Positions 17,433 to 31,979 are shown, counted from the stretch's first letter. The stretch: 64,000 nt of DNA from Aliiroseovarius sp. Z3 (GCF_029105185.1 NZ_JAFMZK010000007.1:1-64000); one strand, 5' to 3'. Numbers and translations are program-made. Notes: a model not told the origin generated them from the letters alone.

Positions 17433-17492
17433 TTATCTTCAGTCTCTCTGACTCTCGGCGATTTGACTGCGTCAATTCACCTGTCGCCAAAA

Positions 17493-17525
17493 CAAAAGGG
17501 CCCCGCGTGGTGCGAGGCCCTTTTG
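17493..17525 (-). terminator. Second terminator in tuf copy 1 3' flank
   Basis: CAAAAGGGCC and GGCCCTTTTG form a ten-base stem around a 13-base loop. It is the more distal of two terminators in the repeat. The same structure is at 37564-37596. Confidence 0.75.
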
Positions 17526-17614
17526 TGATTTGCGAGCGGGTGGGGCCTTAAATTTGGCTGCGCCAAATTCTGGTCCCCACTCAATGCGTTTGGGCGTACG
17601 CCCAAGCCACATTG

Positions 17615-17632
17615 TTACTCGATAATCTTCGA
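17615..17632 (-). pseudogene. Vestige of a tuf 3' end, copy 1
   Basis: On the minus strand TCGAAGATTATCGAGTAA is identical to the last six codons of tuf including the stop. It lies 165 bp downstream of the real tuf stop and is preceded by TTGTC as in the gene. A further similarity, CTCTCGGC-GATTT near 17453 and near 17738, suggests that the tuf 3' end plus terminator was once duplicated in tandem. Confidence 0.65.
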
Positions 17633-17676
17633 CAAATGTTTGATTGTGCGTCTCAGATCATCTCATGGCTTGAACC

Positions 17677-17704
17677 AAAAAGGGCGCCCCGTGGGGCGCC
17701 CTTT
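17677..17704 (-). terminator. Proximal terminator of tuf copy 1
   Basis: AAAGGGCGCCCC and GGGGCGCCCTTT surround a one-to-three-base loop about 95 bp past the tuf stop. A T-run follows on the minus strand (CCCTTTTTGG). The same structure is at 37748-37775. Confidence 0.85.
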
Positions 17705-17796
17705 CGGTTGAAGCATCGGAGATCCGATTACTTAAGCTCTCGGCAGATTTGGCGTAACCGCCAAATCGCCTGTCGCTGCAAGAACGCGGGGCGTTC

Positions 17797-18972
17797 TTAC
17801 TCGATAATCTTCGAGACAACGCCCGAACCGACGGTGCGGCCGCCTTCGCGGATGGCGAAGCGCAGTTTTTCTTCCATCGCGATCGGGGCGATCAGTTCAA
17901 CGTTGAACTTCAGGTTGTCGCCCGGCATCACCATCTCGGTGCCTGCAGGCAGTTCAACCGTGCCGGTCACGTCGGTGGTCCGGAAGTAGAATTGCGGACG
18001 GTAGTTCGCGAAGAACGGCGTGTGACGGCCACCCTCTTCCTTGGTCAGGATATAGACCTCGGCTTCGAACTTCGTGTGCGGGTTCACCGAACCCGGCTTA
18101 CACAGAACCTGGCCACGCTCAACTTTCTCACGGTCGATACCGCGCAGAAGAACGCCAACGTTGTCGCCAGCTTCACCGCGATCCAGCAGCTTGCGGAACA
18201 TTTCAACGCCGGTGCAGGTGGTTTTCTGCGTGTCCTTGATGCCGACGATTTCGATCTCGTCGCCAACATTCACAACACCACGCTCAACACGACCGGTCAC
18301 AACCGTACCGCGGCCCGAGATCGAGAACACGTCTTCGATCGGCAGCAGGAACGCACCGTCAACCGGGCGGGCCGGTGTCGGGATGAACTCGTCCACAGCG
18401 GCCATCAGCTTGCGGATCGAATCCTCGCCGATCGCCTCGTCGCGACCTTCCAGAGCGGCCAGAGCCGAACCCGGAATGACAGGAACATCGTCGCCCGGAT
18501 AGCCGTATTCGGTCAGAAGCTCACGGATTTCCATCTCGACCAGCTCAAGCAGCTCTTCGTCGTCAACCTGATCAACCTTGTTCATGTAAACGACCATGGT
18601 CGGGATACCAACCTGGCGGCCCAACAGGATGTGCTCGCGCGTCTGCGGCATCGGGCCGTCAGCTGCGTTCACAACCAGGATCGCGCCGTCCATCTGCGCC
18701 GCACCCGTGATCATGTTCTTCACATAGTCAGCGTGGCCGGGGCAGTCGACGTGGGCGTAGTGACGCGTATCGGTTTCATACTCAACATGCGCCGTCGAGA
18801 TCGTGATCCCGCGCGCTTTCTCTTCCGGTGCACCGTCAATCTGGTCATAGGCCTTGAAGTCACCGAAATACTTGGTGATCGCAGCCGTCAGTGTGGTCTT
18901 GCCGTGGTCAACGTGCCCAATCGTGCCGATGTTGACGTGCGGTTTGGAGCGTTCAAACTTTTCCTTAGCCAT
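17797..18972 (-). CDS. tuf: Elongation factor Tu, copy 1
   Basis: The 391-residue GTPase delivers aminoacyl-tRNA to the ribosome. GHVDHGKT (G1), [12 protein letters not shown] (G3) and NKVD (G4) are present, followed by domains 2 and 3. It is 57 bp downstream of fusA in the str operon order rpsL-rpsG-fusA-tuf. The protein is identical to copy 2. Confidence 0.99.
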   Translation of the reverse strand: MAKEKFERSKPHVNIGTIGHVDHGKTTLTAAITKYFGDFKAYDQIDGAPEEKARGITISTAHVEYETDTRHYAHVDCPGHADYVKNMITGAAQMDGAILVVNAADGPMPQTREHILLGRQVGIPTMVVYMNKVDQVDDEELLELVEMEIRELLTEYGYPGDDVPVIPGSALAALEGRDEAIGEDSIRKLMAAVDEFIPTPARPVDGAFLLPIEDVFSISGRGTVVTGRVERGVVNVGDEIEIVGIKDTQKTTCTGVEMFRKLLDRGEAGDNVGVLLRGIDREKVERGQVLCKPGSVNPHTKFEAEVYILTKEEGGRHTPFFANYRPQFYFRTTDVTGTVELPAGTEMVMPGDNLKFNVELIAPIAMEEKLRFAIREGGRTVGSGVVSKIIE

Positions 18973-19029
18973 GATGGCCTCCTATTAATCTGATCGCCGG
19001 GCAAGGACATCCCTGCCCGGCTTGTTCGA

Positions 19030-21147
<2,118 letters not shown>

Positions 21148-21168
21148 GGGTGTAATCCTTCCTTGGCT

Positions 21169-21639
21169 TTACCAGCGGTAATGGCTGAACGCTTTGTTGG
21201 CGTCGGCCATCTTGTGGGTGTCTTCGCGTTTCTTAACGGCAGTCCCGCGCGAGTTCACGGCATCCAGAAGTTCACCGGCAAGGCGCTCTTCCATCGTGTT
21301 TTCATTGCGGTTGCGTGCGGCTGTGATCAGCCAGCGGATGGCCAGTGCTTCGCGGCGCTCGGGGCGCACTTCGACCGGAACCTGGTAGGTGGCACCACCA
21401 ACACGACGCGAGCGAACCTCGACCGACGGTTTGATGTTGTCCAGCGCTTCGTGGAACACTTCCACGGGTGCGCGCTTGATTTTGTCTTCAACGCGATCCA
21501 GCGCGTTATAGACGATTTTCTCTGCGACCGACTTCTTGCCGTCGATCATCAGGTTGTTCATGAACTTGCTCAGCACGCGATCGCCAAATTTGGCGTCGGG
21601 CAGGATTTCGCGCTTTTCAGCGGCGTGACGACGAGACAT
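21169..21639 (-). CDS. rpsG: 30S ribosomal protein S7
   Basis: The 156-residue product organises the 16S rRNA 3' major domain. It contains [20 protein letters not shown] and ends [13 protein letters not shown], both typical. In E. coli S7 represses the str operon through the rpsL-rpsG spacer. Here the spacer is only 12 bp, so that structure is not conserved. Confidence 0.98.
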   Translation of the reverse strand: MSRRHAAEKREILPDAKFGDRVLSKFMNNLMIDGKKSVAEKIVYNALDRVEDKIKRAPVEVFHEALDNIKPSVEVRSRRVGGATYQVPVEVRPERREALAIRWLITAARNRNENTMEERLAGELLDAVNSRGTAVKKREDTHKMADANKAFSHYRW

Positions 21640-21651
21640 TCCCGGATCTCC

Positions 21652-22023
21652 TTACTTCGGACGCTTGGCGCCGTATTTCGAACGACGTTGCTTACGGTCT
21701 TTGACGCCCTGGGTATCCAGAACACCGCGAACGATGTGATAACGCACACCCGGAAGGTCTTTCACACGACCGCCGCGGATCAGAACCACCGAGTGTTCTT
21801 GCAGGTTGTGGCTTTCACCACCGATATAGCTGATGACCTCGAACCCATTGGTCAGGCGCACTTTGGCAACCTTACGCATGGCCGAGTTCGGCTTTTTCGG
21901 TGTGGTTGTATAAACGCGCGTACAAACGCCACGTTTTTGCGGGCAGGACTCCAGGTGCATCGACTTGGAGCGTTTTACTTTAGGCTGGCGCGGCTTGCGG
22001 ATCAGCTGTTGAATCGTTGGCAT
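21652..22023 (-). CDS. rpsL: 30S ribosomal protein S12
   Basis: The 123-residue product begins [15 protein letters not shown]; sixty upstream in-frame codons are leader. The decoding loops [13 protein letters not shown] and [13 protein letters not shown] keep both lysines whose change gives streptomycin resistance in other bacteria, so the allele looks wild type. It is the first gene of the str operon. Confidence 0.99.
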   Translation of the reverse strand: MPTIQQLIRKPRQPKVKRSKSMHLESCPQKRGVCTRVYTTTPKKPNSAMRKVAKVRLTNGFEVISYIGGESHNLQEHSVVLIRGGRVKDLPGVRYHIVRGVLDTQGVKDRKQRRSKYGAKRPK

Positions 22024-22241
22024 AGGGCAGTTTTCCCGTTTCTCAACACATGTGTTTGCACGAGTGTCCCCGTGCGGTTTGCATTTCCTCGCCAAGCACG
22101 TCTGCAAAGCGAAAATCCGCGACCGCTTCCATTCCGAGGCAAGCGACGCGGTTGGTTCACAGAGGATCAGTGCTTCAAAGTAGCCCCGACCTTGATCCCT
22201 CAATTCTGATAATGCCGGGTTAGACCCAGCTGGATGCTGGG

Positions 22242-22270
22242 CGTATAGGAGGAGTCGTCCCCCCTGTCAA
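22242..22270 (-). promoter_or_regulatory. Promoter of the str operon (rpsL-rpsG-fusA-tuf)
   Basis: On the minus strand a perfect TTGACA is followed by a 17-base spacer and TATACG. Transcription would start near 22235, giving a leader of about 212 nt to the rpsL ATG. This is the best consensus promoter I found in the window. Confidence 0.8.
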
Positions 22271-22313
22271 CCGGCCAACCCCGTCTTTGCGACGGCTGCC
22301 ATTGGTCGTGTTC

Positions 22314-23207
22314 TCAAAGAAGCCCTTTCGCCCTTGCCCGCTGCGACACTTGCCGTTCGCGAAACAGGGTAAACAGGCCAGTTGCGACAACGATCCCTGC
22401 ACCAACAAGGGTCACCCAGTCTGGCCATTCACCAAAAAAGATCAACCCGATGATCAATGCCCAGATCAGTCCGGTGTATCGAAACGGTGCGATAAACCCG
22501 ATGTCGCCTACGCGCATCACCATCACCGAAAACAGATAGCCCATGAATATGAAGGCGGCGGACAGGGTCAGAAGCCCGCCGCTTCTTGGCGTGACAGGCG
22601 CCCAGTCCACACCAAGTGACGCAAATCCAAAAGCCACGGTGATCGCGATGGACGCCACCAAGGCCACGGTCATCGACGGTGTTGCCGGCGACATCTTTCG
22701 GACAATGAGATCACGCAGCGTGATGAAGCCGACCGCAGCCAACGCATAAACGGACCAGAGCGTGAACCCATCGCCGCCAGGTTTGACAATCAGCACAACA
22801 CCGACAAAGCCAACCAAAATGGCGAACAGGCGCCGCCATCCCAAAGGCTCACCCATGAAAGCCCAGGCGGCCAGTGCGATGGTCAGCGGCAAGGCCTGCA
22901 ACACGGCGGTGACATTGGCAATTGGCATGTTGAACAAGGCACTGAGAAAACAGTAGGTGGCCCCCATTTCAGCTAAGGACCGCAAGAGTATCAGCTTCCA
23001 TTCCCGATAACCCAGCCGGAAGGACAGCGATCGAAGCGCCAACCCCAGACCATACAGCATCAAACAGGTTACAACACCGCGTAAAAACACGGCCTGTGAC
23101 AGCGGGACATCACCTGACAGCGCCTTCATGCAGGCATCATTGAAGGTGAAACCGGCCATCGAGCCAGCCATCAATGCCGCACCTTTCATGTTGTCTGAGA
23201 CTGACAT
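22314..23207 (-). CDS. DMT-superfamily EamA transporter
   Basis: The 297-residue product has about ten membrane helices in two EamA repeats (for example NVTAVLQALPLTIALAAWAF and LGWRRLFAILVGFVGVVLIV). It may move amino acids or other small metabolites; the substrate cannot be told. It lies between the rpoC terminator and the str promoter on the same strand, so it has its own transcript. This position between rpoC and rpsL is usually empty in proteobacteria. Confidence 0.88.
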   Translation of the reverse strand: MSVSDNMKGAALMAGSMAGFTFNDACMKALSGDVPLSQAVFLRGVVTCLMLYGLGLALRSLSFRLGYREWKLILLRSLAEMGATYCFLSALFNMPIANVTAVLQALPLTIALAAWAFMGEPLGWRRLFAILVGFVGVVLIVKPGGDGFTLWSVYALAAVGFITLRDLIVRKMSPATPSMTVALVASIAITVAFGFASLGVDWAPVTPRSGGLLTLSAAFIFMGYLFSVMVMRVGDIGFIAPFRYTGLIWALIIGLIFFGEWPDWVTLVGAGIVVATGLFTLFRERQVSQRARAKGLL

Positions 23208-23310
23208 CGGTCTTCCATCTGATCATTTGCAAGGTGAATTCGCGACCGCTCGGACCGGGCCAGCTGCACGGCCTGAAGCCTAATCAAAGAAGTGTTGATC
23301 TGGCAAATGA

Positions 23311-23336
23311 AAAGCCCCGCCTGTTGGCGGGGCTTT
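23311..23336 (-). terminator. Rho-independent terminator after rpoC
   Basis: AAAGCCCCGCC and GGCGGGGCTTT form an 11-base stem with loop TGTT, followed by TTCATTT on the minus strand. It lies about 20 bp after the rpoC stop and ends the rplJ-rplL-rpoB-rpoC operon. Confidence 0.9.
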
Positions 23337-23357
23337 CCTGTAGACTTATTGTTCGGA

Positions 23358-26300
23358 TCAGGGTTGCTCTGAACCACCGAATTCTGGTGTTTCGACCAAT
23401 CCGTTGTCATCCTCGGACGTGTCGCCGAAAACATCTTCCGATGGTGCAGCCAAGGCAGCAGCTTTTTCGGCTTCTGCGCGGGCTTCTTCGATCACCTTCA
23501 TATCGCGGGCTTGTGCAACCTGACGCACACGCTGTGTGGCCCCACCGGTCCCGGCCGGGATCAGGCGACCGACGATGACGTTCTCTTTCAGGCCGACCAG
23601 CTTGTCGCGTTTACCTTGGACAGACGCCTCGGTCAGAACGCGGGTGGTTTCCTGGAACGACGCGGCCGAGATGAACGAACGCGTTTGCAGCGATGCCTTG
23701 GTGATCCCCAGAAGGATCGGCTCACCGGATGCCAGACGACGACCCTCTGCCGCTGCCTTCTCGTTGGCAGCGTCAAACTCGGCCTTGTCCACATGCTCGC
23801 CCTTCAGAAGCGTGGTTTCGCCCGAGTCCAAGATCTCCCACTTCTGCAGCATCTGGCGAACGATCACCTCGATGTGCTTGTCGTTGATCTTCACACCTTG
23901 CAGGCGATAGACGTCCTGAACCTCGTCGATCATGTAGTCAGCCAAGGCCTCGACACCCATGATGGACAGGATGTCATGCGGCGCAGGGTTGCCGTCCATG
24001 AGGTATTCGCCCTTCTGGATGAAGTCACCTTCCGCAACCGGAATGTGCTTGCCCTTGGGCACCATGTATTCGACGGGCTCAAGGCTTTCATCCGCAGGCT
24101 CGATCGAGATGCGACGCTTGTTCTTGTAGTCACGGCCAAAGCGCACGTAACCATCGATTTCGGCGATGATCGCGTGATCTTTCGGGCGACGCGCTTCGAA
24201 CAGTTCGGCCACACGCGGCAGACCACCGGTGATGTCCTTGGTCTTGGCGCCTTCGCGCGGGATACGCGCGACCACGTCACCGGCTTTCACCGACTGACCG
24301 TCCTCGACCGACAGGATCGCATCCACCGACATGGTATAGGTGACGGGGTTGCCGGCCTCGTTGCGCACCGGTTCGCCATCTTCGCCGACCATGATCACTT
24401 CCGGCTTCAGTTCGTTGCCTTTCGGCGCCGACCGCCAGTCAGACACGATCTTCTGTGTCATGCCGGTTGCATCATCGGTTTCGTCACGCACCGAAATACC
24501 GCTGATCAGGTCGACGAACTTCACCGTCCCGTCCTTTTCAGCAATCATCGGAAGCGTATACGGATCCCATTCAAACAACTTGTCGCCACGCGCCACTTTC
24601 GCGCCGTCCTTGACGTGAAGTTTCGAGCCGTAGCCCAGTTTGAACGTGGCGCGTTCCACATCGTTGCCATCAATGATGGCCAGAACCATGTTCCGGCCCA
24701 TGACAACGATCTCGCCGTCACGGTTTTCCAGAATATTGGCGTTACGATATTCGATCTTGCCGTCTTGGTTGGCTTCCTGGAACGACTGTTGGCCACCCTG
24801 GGCAACCCCACCAATGTGGAAGGTCCGCATCGTCAGCTGCGTGCCCGGTTCACCGATCGACTGCGCCGCGATGATACCGACAGCTTCGCCGGTGTTCACA
24901 CGCGTGCCGCGTGCCAGGTCACGACCATAGCAGTTGGCGCAAACGCCTTCTTCGGCTTCACAGGTCAGCGGGCTGCGCATGCGCACAGTTGCCACGCCCG
25001 AGGCTTCGATCTCGTCCGCTTTGCGTTCGTCGATCAGCTCGTTCTTGGCCACGATCACCTCGTCAGTGCCCGGAACCAGAACGTCCTCGGCAGCTACGCG
25101 GCCCAGAACACGTTCGCCCAGCGACGCAACCACTTCACCGTCATTGACCGCCGCTTCCGCGGTGATCGAGTTTTCGGTGCCGCAATCGACCATACGCACG
25201 ATGCAGTCCTGCGCCACGTCAACCAGACGACGGGTCAGATAACCCGAGTTCGCGGTTTTCAGAGCGGTATCCGACAGACCCTTACGGGCACCGTGGGTCG
25301 AGTTGAAGTACTCAAGCACGGTCAGACCTTCTTTAAAGTTCGAGATAATCGGCGTTTCGATAATCTCGCCCGAAGGTTTCGCCATCAGGCCGCGCATGCC
25401 GCCCAGCTGTTTCATCTGCGTAACCGACCCACGCGCACCCGAGTGGGCCATCATGTAAACCGAGTTCGGTTCCATTTCGGCGCCATTTTCGTCGCGTTTG
25501 TTCGCCGAGATGGTGTCCATCATAGCGTCGGTGACTTTGTCGTTACACTTCGACCAGGCGTCGACAACTTTGTTGTACTTCTCGCCCAGCGTGATCAGAC
25601 CGTCCATGTACTGCTGTTCGAACCCTTTAACCTGATCGCGGGTTTCGTCCACGATCGGCCATTTGGTGTCCGGGATAACCATATCGTCCTTACCGAACGA
25701 GATGCCAGCCTTGAACGCTTCCTTGAAGCCCATGGACATGATCTGGTCACAGAAGATAACCGACTCTTTCTGACCGCAATAACGATAGACGGTGTCGATG
25801 ACCTGCTGCACTTCTTTCTTACGCAGCAGACGGTTCACAAGGCTAAACGGCGCCTTGTTGTTCTGCGGCAGAAGCGCGCCCAGACGGATGCGGCCCGGCG
25901 TGGTTTCAAAGCGCATCATCACGGTGTTGCCCTCTTCGTCCACCTGCGGCAGACGCGCCTGAACCTTGGCATGCAGATGCACTTCGCCAGCGTCCAGAGC
26001 ATGTTGAACCTCGTCAACGTCCGAGAACACCATCCCCTCGCCCTTCATGCCTTCACGCTCCATCGAGATGTAGTAAAGGCCAAGGATCATATCCTGCGAC
26101 GGAACGATGATCGGTGCGCCGTTGGCGGGCGACAGAACGTTGTTCGTCGACATCATCAGGACACGGGCTTCCAGCTGGGCTTCCAGCGACAGCGGCACGT
26201 GCACAGCCATCTGGTCACCGTCGAAGTCAGCGTTGAATGCCGAACAGACAAGCGGGTGCAGCTGGATGGCTTTACCTTCGATCAGAACCGGTTCGAACGC

Positions 26301-27614
26301 CTGAATGCCAAGACGGTGCAGCGTGGGCGCACGGTTCAGCATGACCGGGTGTTCGCGGATCACCTCGTCCAGAATATCCCAGACTTCGGGACGCTCTTTT
26401 TCCACCAGTTTCTTGGCTTGCTTCACGGTCGAAGACAGGCCTTTGGCTTCAAGACGCGAGTAGATGAACGGCTTGAACAGCTCCAGCGCCATCTTCTTCG
26501 GCAGACCACATTGGTGCAGCTTCAGCTCCGGACCGGTCACAATGACCGAACGGCCCGAGAAGTCGACGCGTTTCCCCAAAAGGTTCTGACGGAAGCGACC
26601 CTGTTTCCCTTTCAGCATGTCCGACAGCGATTTCAGCGGACGCTTGTTGGCGCCGGTGATCACGCGGCCACGGCGGCCGTTGTCGAACAGGGCATCGACC
26701 GATTCCTGCAGCATCCGCTTTTCGTTGCGGACGATGATATCAGGGGCGCGCAGCTCGATCAGACGTTTCAGACGGTTGTTCCGGTTGATCACGCGGCGAT
26801 ACAGATCGTTCAGATCCGAGGTCGCGAAACGGCCACCGTCCAGCGGCACCAGCGGGCGCAGCTCGGGCGGGATGACCGGGATCACGGTCAGGATCATCCA
26901 TTCCGGGCGGTTGCCCGATTCAATGAACGATTCAACGATCTTCAGACGCTTGATGATCTTCTTGGGCTTCAACTCGCCGGTGGCTTCAGCCAGATCAGCA
27001 CGCAACTGCTCGGCTTCGGCTTCCAGATCAATCGCCGCCAGCATTTCGCGGATGGCTTCGGCACCGATGTTCGCCGTGAAGGCGTCCATGCCATAGGTGT
27101 CCTGGGCGTCCATGAACTCTTCTTCGGTCATCAGCTGACCATATTGAAGGTCCGTCAGGCCCGGCTCGATCACAACGTAGTTTTCGAAGTACAGGATGCG
27201 TTCCAGATCACGCAGCGTCATATCCAGCATCAGGCCGATGCGCGACGGCAGCGACTTGAGGAACCAGATATGCGCGACGGGCGCGGCCAGCTCGATATGG
27301 CCCATACGCTCGCGGCGTACTTTTTGAAGGGTAACTTCAACACCACATTTTTCGCAGACAACGCCGCGATACTTCATACGCTTATACTTGCCGCACAGGC
27401 ATTCGTAATCTTTGACCGGGCCAAAGATACGGGCACAGAACAGACCGTCACGTTCAGGCTTGAACGTCCGGTAGTTGATGGTCTCGGGCTTTTTAATCTC
27501 GCCATACGACCACGAAAGGATCCGTTCCGGGCTGGCCAGCGACACCTTGATTTCATCAAAGGTCTTGGGGGCAGCCAGCGGGTTGAACGGGTTGGTTGTC
27601 AGTTCCTGGTTCAT
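23358..27614 (-). CDS. rpoC: RNA polymerase subunit beta prime
   Basis: The 1418-residue subunit has the N-terminal zinc site ([20 protein letters not shown]), the catalytic [12 protein letters not shown], the bridge helix and trigger loop region ([20 protein letters not shown]) and a second cysteine cluster ([16 protein letters not shown]). An acidic C-terminal tail follows. Length is normal for alphaproteobacteria. It follows rpoB by 50 bp. Confidence 0.99.
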   Translation of the reverse strand: MNQELTTNPFNPLAAPKTFDEIKVSLASPERILSWSYGEIKKPETINYRTFKPERDGLFCARIFGPVKDYECLCGKYKRMKYRGVVCEKCGVEVTLQKVRRERMGHIELAAPVAHIWFLKSLPSRIGLMLDMTLRDLERILYFENYVVIEPGLTDLQYGQLMTEEEFMDAQDTYGMDAFTANIGAEAIREMLAAIDLEAEAEQLRADLAEATGELKPKKIIKRLKIVESFIESGNRPEWMILTVIPVIPPELRPLVPLDGGRFATSDLNDLYRRVINRNNRLKRLIELRAPDIIVRNEKRMLQESVDALFDNGRRGRVITGANKRPLKSLSDMLKGKQGRFRQNLLGKRVDFSGRSVIVTGPELKLHQCGLPKKMALELFKPFIYSRLEAKGLSSTVKQAKKLVEKERPEVWDILDEVIREHPVMLNRAPTLHRLGIQAFEPVLIEGKAIQLHPLVCSAFNADFDGDQMAVHVPLSLEAQLEARVLMMSTNNVLSPANGAPIIVPSQDMILGLYYISMEREGMKGEGMVFSDVDEVQHALDAGEVHLHAKVQARLPQVDEEGNTVMMRFETTPGRIRLGALLPQNNKAPFSLVNRLLRKKEVQQVIDTVYRYCGQKESVIFCDQIMSMGFKEAFKAGISFGKDDMVIPDTKWPIVDETRDQVKGFEQQYMDGLITLGEKYNKVVDAWSKCNDKVTDAMMDTISANKRDENGAEMEPNSVYMMAHSGARGSVTQMKQLGGMRGLMAKPSGEIIETPIISNFKEGLTVLEYFNSTHGARKGLSDTALKTANSGYLTRRLVDVAQDCIVRMVDCGTENSITAEAAVNDGEVVASLGERVLGRVAAEDVLVPGTDEVIVAKNELIDERKADEIEASGVATVRMRSPLTCEAEEGVCANCYGRDLARGTRVNTGEAVGIIAAQSIGEPGTQLTMRTFHIGGVAQGGQQSFQEANQDGKIEYRNANILENRDGEIVVMGRNMVLAIIDGNDVERATFKLGYGSKLHVKDGAKVARGDKLFEWDPYTLPMIAEKDGTVKFVDLISGISVRDETDDATGMTQKIVSDWRSAPKGNELKPEVIMVGEDGEPVRNEAGNPVTYTMSVDAILSVEDGQSVKAGDVVARIPREGAKTKDITGGLPRVAELFEARRPKDHAIIAEIDGYVRFGRDYKNKRRISIEPADESLEPVEYMVPKGKHIPVAEGDFIQKGEYLMDGNPAPHDILSIMGVEALADYMIDEVQDVYRLQGVKINDKHIEVIVRQMLQKWEILDSGETTLLKGEHVDKAEFDAANEKAAAEGRRLASGEPILLGITKASLQTRSFISAASFQETTRVLTEASVQGKRDKLVGLKENVIVGRLIPAGTGGATQRVRQVAQARDMKVIEEARAEAEKAAALAAPSEDVFGDTSEDDNGLVETPEFGGSEQP

Positions 27615-27664
27615 TTTGCGTTTCCTTTAATCAGGGGAAGGGTGGGAGGGGTAAGGCAGGCGCC

Positions 27665-30600
27665 TTACTCCTCGCCCTCCGCATCCAGGAGTTCCATGTT
27701 AAGGCCGAGGCCGCGGACTTCTTTGACAAGAACGTTGAACGATTCCGGTACACCGGCTTCGAAGTTGTCCTCGCCTTTGACGATGCTCTCGTACACTTTG
27801 GTACGGCCAGCAACGTCATCCGACTTGACGGTAAGCATCTCTTGCAGCGTGTAAGCCGCGCCATATGCTTCCAGAGCCCAGACTTCCATCTCACCGAAGC
27901 GCTGACCACCGAACTGCGCCTTACCACCCAGCGGCTGCTGCGTGACAAGCGAGTACGGGCCAGTCGAACGCGCGTGGATCTTGTCGTCGACCAGGTGGTG
28001 CAGTTTCAGCAGGTACTTCACACCAACCGTGACGGGGCGCGAGAACTGCTCGCCGGTGCGACCGTCAAACAGAACCGATTGGCCCGACGTGTCGAACCCG
28101 GCACGCGTCAACGCGTCGTTGACGTCTGCTTCCTTGGCGCCATCGAAGACGGGCGTTGCGATCGGCACGCCGCGGGTGACGTTCGATGCTGCATCCACCA
28201 GCGTGTCTTCGTCCATGCCCGAGATGCCTTCTTCATAGACATCGTCGCCATAGGCGATGCGCATGGCCTCACGCACCGGAGTCAGATCGCCCGAGCGGCG
28301 ATATTCGTCCAAGGCTTCGTCCACGTTCAGACCCAGACCGCGTGCGGCCCAACCCATGTGGGTTTCAAGGATCTGACCAACGTTCATACGCGACGGCACG
28401 CCCAGCGGGTTCAGACAGAAGTCAACCGGCGTACCATCAGCCAGGAACGGCATATCTTCCATCGGTACAACCTTGGAAATAACACCTTTGTTCCCGTGAC
28501 GACCGGCCATCTTGTCGCCCGGCTGAAGCTTGCGCTTCACGGCAACGAAGACTTTGACCATCTTCATGACACCCGGCGGCAGGTCGTCGCCACGACGGAC
28601 TTTCTCGACCTTGTCCTCGAACCGTGCATCCAAGGCACGTTTCTGGGCTTCGAATTGCTCGTTCAGGGCTTCGACGATCTTGGCATCATCCTCGTCTTCC
28701 AGCGCAAGCTGCCACCACTGGCCGCGGCTCAGGCTTTCCAGAAGCTCGTCGGTGATCTTCGACCCGGCCTTGACGCCTTTCGGCCCCTTCACGGCGACCT
28801 TGCCTTCGATCATGCCACGCAGGCGCGCATAGATGTTGCGCTCCAGAATGTGCAGCTCGTCGTCACGGTCGCGGGCAAGGCTTTCGACCTCTTCGCGCTC
28901 GATCTGAAGGGCACGTTCGTCTTTTTCAACGCCGTGGCGGTTGAAGACGCGGACCTCAACAACGGTACCAAAGTCACCCGGCTTCACACGAAGCGAGGTG
29001 TCGCGCACGTCCGATGCCTTCTCACCGAAGATGGCGCGCAGAAGCTTTTCTTCCGGCGTCATCGGGCTTTCGCCCTTCGGAGTGATCTTACCGACCAGAA
29101 TATCGCCCGGTTCAACATCCGCACCGATGTAAACGATGCCAGCCTCATCGAGGTTGCGCAGCGCTTCTTCACCGACGTTCGGAATGTCGCGGGTGATTTC
29201 TTCCGGCCCAAGTTTGGTGTCACGGGCAGCAACTTCGAACTCTTCGATATGCACCGAAGTGAAGACGTCATCGCGTGCGATACGTTCCGAAATCAGGATC
29301 GAGTCTTCGTAGTTGTAGCCGTTCCAGGGCATGAACGCGACGACCACGTTTTTACCCAGAGCCAGCTCACCCATATCGGTCGACGGACCATCGGCAATGA
29401 CTTCACCTTTGGACACGCGCTGACCAACTTTCACCAGCGGACGCTGGTTGATGCAGGTGTTCTGGTTCGAACGCTGGAATTTGCGCAGACGATAGATGTC
29501 GACGCCCGCATCCCCCAGACCCAGATCTTCGGTGGCGCGCACAACGATACGGGTTGCATCCACCTGGTCGATCACACCGCCACGCTTGGCCTGAATGGCA
29601 GCACCCGAGTCGATGGCAACCTTGCCTTCGATACCGGTGCCGACATACGGCGCTTCGGCCCGCAAAAGCGGAACCGCCTGACGTTGCATGTTCGAGCCCA
29701 TCAGAGCGCGGTTGGCGTCGTCGTTTTCCAGGAACGGAATAAGCGAGGCCGCAACCGAAACCAGCTGCTTGGGCGACACGTCGATCAGGTCAACGCTTTC
29801 GCGCTGCGCCATGGTGTATTCGCCCGACTGACGGGTGTTCACCAGCTCGTTCTCGAACCGGCCTTCTTCGTCCAGATGCGCGTTGGCTTGCGCCACGGTG
29901 TGGCGCATTTCCTCGGTCGCGGACATGTAGTTCACTTCATCCGTGACCTTGCCTTCCACAACCTTGCGATAGGGCGTTTCGATAAAGCCGTACTTGTTCA
30001 CACGAGCGAAGGTTGCCAGCGAGTTGATCAGACCGATGTTCGGCCCTTCCGGCGTTTCAATCGGACACATGCGGCCATAATGGGTTGGGTGCACGTCGCG
30101 CACCTCGAAGCCCGCGCGTTCTCGTGTCAGACCGCCCGGCCCAAGCGCCGACAAGCGGCGTTTGTGGGTGACTTCCGACAGCGGGTTGGTTTGGTCCATG
30201 AACTGCGACAGTTGCGACGAGCCAAAGAACTCGCGCACAGCAGCCGCAGCCGGTTTCGCGTTGATCAGGTCCTGCGGCATCACGGTGTCGATTTCGACCG
30301 AGGACATACGTTCCTTGATCGCACGCTCCATGCGCAGAAGGCCGACGCGATACTGGTTTTCCATCAACTCACCGACCGAGCGCACACGACGGTTGCCCAG
30401 GTGGTCAATATCGTCGATATCGCCCTTGCCGTCGCGCAGTTCCACCAGCGCCTTGATACAGGCCACGATGTCCTCGCGGCGCAAGGTGCGCTGAGTATCC
30501 TCGGCGTCAAGGTCGAGACGCATGTTCATCTTCACACGGCCAACGGCAGACAGGTCGTACCGCTCGCTGTCAAAGAACAGCGTGTCGAACAGGGCCGAAG

Positions 30601-31801
30601 CGGCTTCGACGGTGGGGGGTTCACCCGGACGCATCACGCGATAGATGTCCATCAGCGCGGTGTCGCGGCCCATGTTCTTGTCCGCCGCCATGGTGTTGCG
30701 GATGTAGGGGCCGACATTGACGTTGTCGATGTCCAGAACCGGAATGTCGGTGATGCCCGCATCCAGCAGTTCTTTCAGCGACCCGCCGATCAACTCGCCA
30801 TCCTTGTCGTGCTCAAGCGTCAGTTCATCACCGGCTTCGACATAAATCGCGCCGGTGTCTTCGTTGATGATGTCCTTGGCGACAAACCGGCCGACGATCG
30901 AATCGAACGGCACCAGCAGGTCGATGTCCTTGCCGTCTTCCATCAGCTTCTTGACTGCGCGCGGGGTGATCTTCTTGCCGGCTTCGGCGATCACTTCGCC
31001 GGTCTTTGCATTGATCAGGTCCATCGTCGGGCGGGTGCCTGCGACGCGTTCGGGGAAGAACTTGGTAACCCAACCCTTGTTCTTCTTCAGCTTGTACTGA
31101 ACCGTGTCGTAATAGGCATCCATGATGCCTTCCTGATCCAGACCCAGTGCATAAAGCAGGGTCGTCACCGGCAGCTTGCGGCGGCGGTCGATACGCGCGA
31201 AAACAATGTCCTTGGCGTCAAATTCAAAATCCAGCCACGAACCGCGATAGGGAATGATGCGGCAGGCAAACAGCAATTTGCCCGACGAATGCGTCTTGCC
31301 CTTGTCGTGATCAAAGAACACACCGGGCGAGCGGTGCATCTGGGACACGATCACACGCTCGGTGCCGTTAACGACGAAGGTGCCATTGGGCGTCATCAGG
31401 GGCATGTCGCCCATGAACACGTCTTGTTCCTTGATGTCCTTGACCGACTTGGCGCCGGTATCTTCGTCCACATCGAACACGATCAGACGCAGAGTCACCT
31501 TCAACGGCGCCGAATAGGTCAGGTCGCGCTGCTGGCATTCTTCCACGTCGAATTTCGGCTCTTCCAGCTCGTATTTCACGAATTCCAGAATTGCGGTTTC
31601 ATTGAAATCCTTGATCGGGAACACCGACTGGAAAACAGCGTTGATGCCTTCGCCGTCCATCGGTTGCGGCTGATCACCGGAGTTCAGGAACAGGTCATAA
31701 GAGCTTTTCTGAACCTCGATCAGGTTCGGCATCTCAAGCACTTCACGGATTTTGCCGTAGTACTTACGCAAGCGTTTCTGGCCAAGATAGGTCTGCGCCA
31801 T
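27665..31801 (-). CDS. rpoB: RNA polymerase subunit beta
   Basis: The 1378-residue subunit begins [20 protein letters not shown]; an in-frame ATG six codons upstream is less likely. The rifampicin pocket reads [20 protein letters not shown] then [11 protein letters not shown], with the Asp, His and Ser positions unchanged, so a sensitive allele is expected. A 245-bp spacer with a hairpin separates it from rplL. Confidence 0.99.
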   Translation of the reverse strand: MAQTYLGQKRLRKYYGKIREVLEMPNLIEVQKSSYDLFLNSGDQPQPMDGEGINAVFQSVFPIKDFNETAILEFVKYELEEPKFDVEECQQRDLTYSAPLKVTLRLIVFDVDEDTGAKSVKDIKEQDVFMGDMPLMTPNGTFVVNGTERVIVSQMHRSPGVFFDHDKGKTHSSGKLLFACRIIPYRGSWLDFEFDAKDIVFARIDRRRKLPVTTLLYALGLDQEGIMDAYYDTVQYKLKKNKGWVTKFFPERVAGTRPTMDLINAKTGEVIAEAGKKITPRAVKKLMEDGKDIDLLVPFDSIVGRFVAKDIINEDTGAIYVEAGDELTLEHDKDGELIGGSLKELLDAGITDIPVLDIDNVNVGPYIRNTMAADKNMGRDTALMDIYRVMRPGEPPTVEAASALFDTLFFDSERYDLSAVGRVKMNMRLDLDAEDTQRTLRREDIVACIKALVELRDGKGDIDDIDHLGNRRVRSVGELMENQYRVGLLRMERAIKERMSSVEIDTVMPQDLINAKPAAAAVREFFGSSQLSQFMDQTNPLSEVTHKRRLSALGPGGLTRERAGFEVRDVHPTHYGRMCPIETPEGPNIGLINSLATFARVNKYGFIETPYRKVVEGKVTDEVNYMSATEEMRHTVAQANAHLDEEGRFENELVNTRQSGEYTMAQRESVDLIDVSPKQLVSVAASLIPFLENDDANRALMGSNMQRQAVPLLRAEAPYVGTGIEGKVAIDSGAAIQAKRGGVIDQVDATRIVVRATEDLGLGDAGVDIYRLRKFQRSNQNTCINQRPLVKVGQRVSKGEVIADGPSTDMGELALGKNVVVAFMPWNGYNYEDSILISERIARDDVFTSVHIEEFEVAARDTKLGPEEITRDIPNVGEEALRNLDEAGIVYIGADVEPGDILVGKITPKGESPMTPEEKLLRAIFGEKASDVRDTSLRVKPGDFGTVVEVRVFNRHGVEKDERALQIEREEVESLARDRDDELHILERNIYARLRGMIEGKVAVKGPKGVKAGSKITDELLESLSRGQWWQLALEDEDDAKIVEALNEQFEAQKRALDARFEDKVEKVRRGDDLPPGVMKMVKVFVAVKRKLQPGDKMAGRHGNKGVISKVVPMEDMPFLADGTPVDFCLNPLGVPSRMNVGQILETHMGWAARGLGLNVDEALDEYRRSGDLTPVREAMRIAYGDDVYEEGISGMDEDTLVDAASNVTRGVPIATPVFDGAKEADVNDALTRAGFDTSGQSVLFDGRTGEQFSRPVTVGVKYLLKLHHLVDDKIHARSTGPYSLVTQQPLGGKAQFGGQRFGEMEVWALEAYGAAYTLQEMLTVKSDDVAGRTKVYESIVKGEDNFEAGVPESFNVLVKEVRGLGLNMELLDAEGEE

Positions 31802-31979
31802 AAGGTAATTACCTTTCATTTCTCAACTGATGCGCCGACCGTCGGGTCACCGGCGACGCCTCGTCCGAGACTGGGGGTTCGAACCAATTCCCGGAAACCC
31901 GCCCAAGGGTTTCCTCCCGATCCATTGAACCTTTCCCAGAAGAACGCCCGACCAATCAGGCCCTCTTCAAGACAGGTTC

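Larger units (their letters stand above)
17435..18973 (-). repeat. Long repeat, copy 1: tuf plus 362 bp of 3' flank
   Basis: This 1539-base segment matches 37506-39044 with no difference that I could find by reading. It covers the whole tuf gene, one base upstream of the ATG, and 362 bases past the stop codon. Flanks on both sides are unrelated between copies. Recombination between the direct repeats could delete or duplicate the intervening 18.5 kb, which carries rpoBC and is essential. Confidence 0.9.

Noticed and set aside
17992-18993. Long open frame antisense to tuf copy 1 and its counterpart at copy 2
   Set aside because: It is a frame shadow of tuf; being present in both copies only reflects the repeat.
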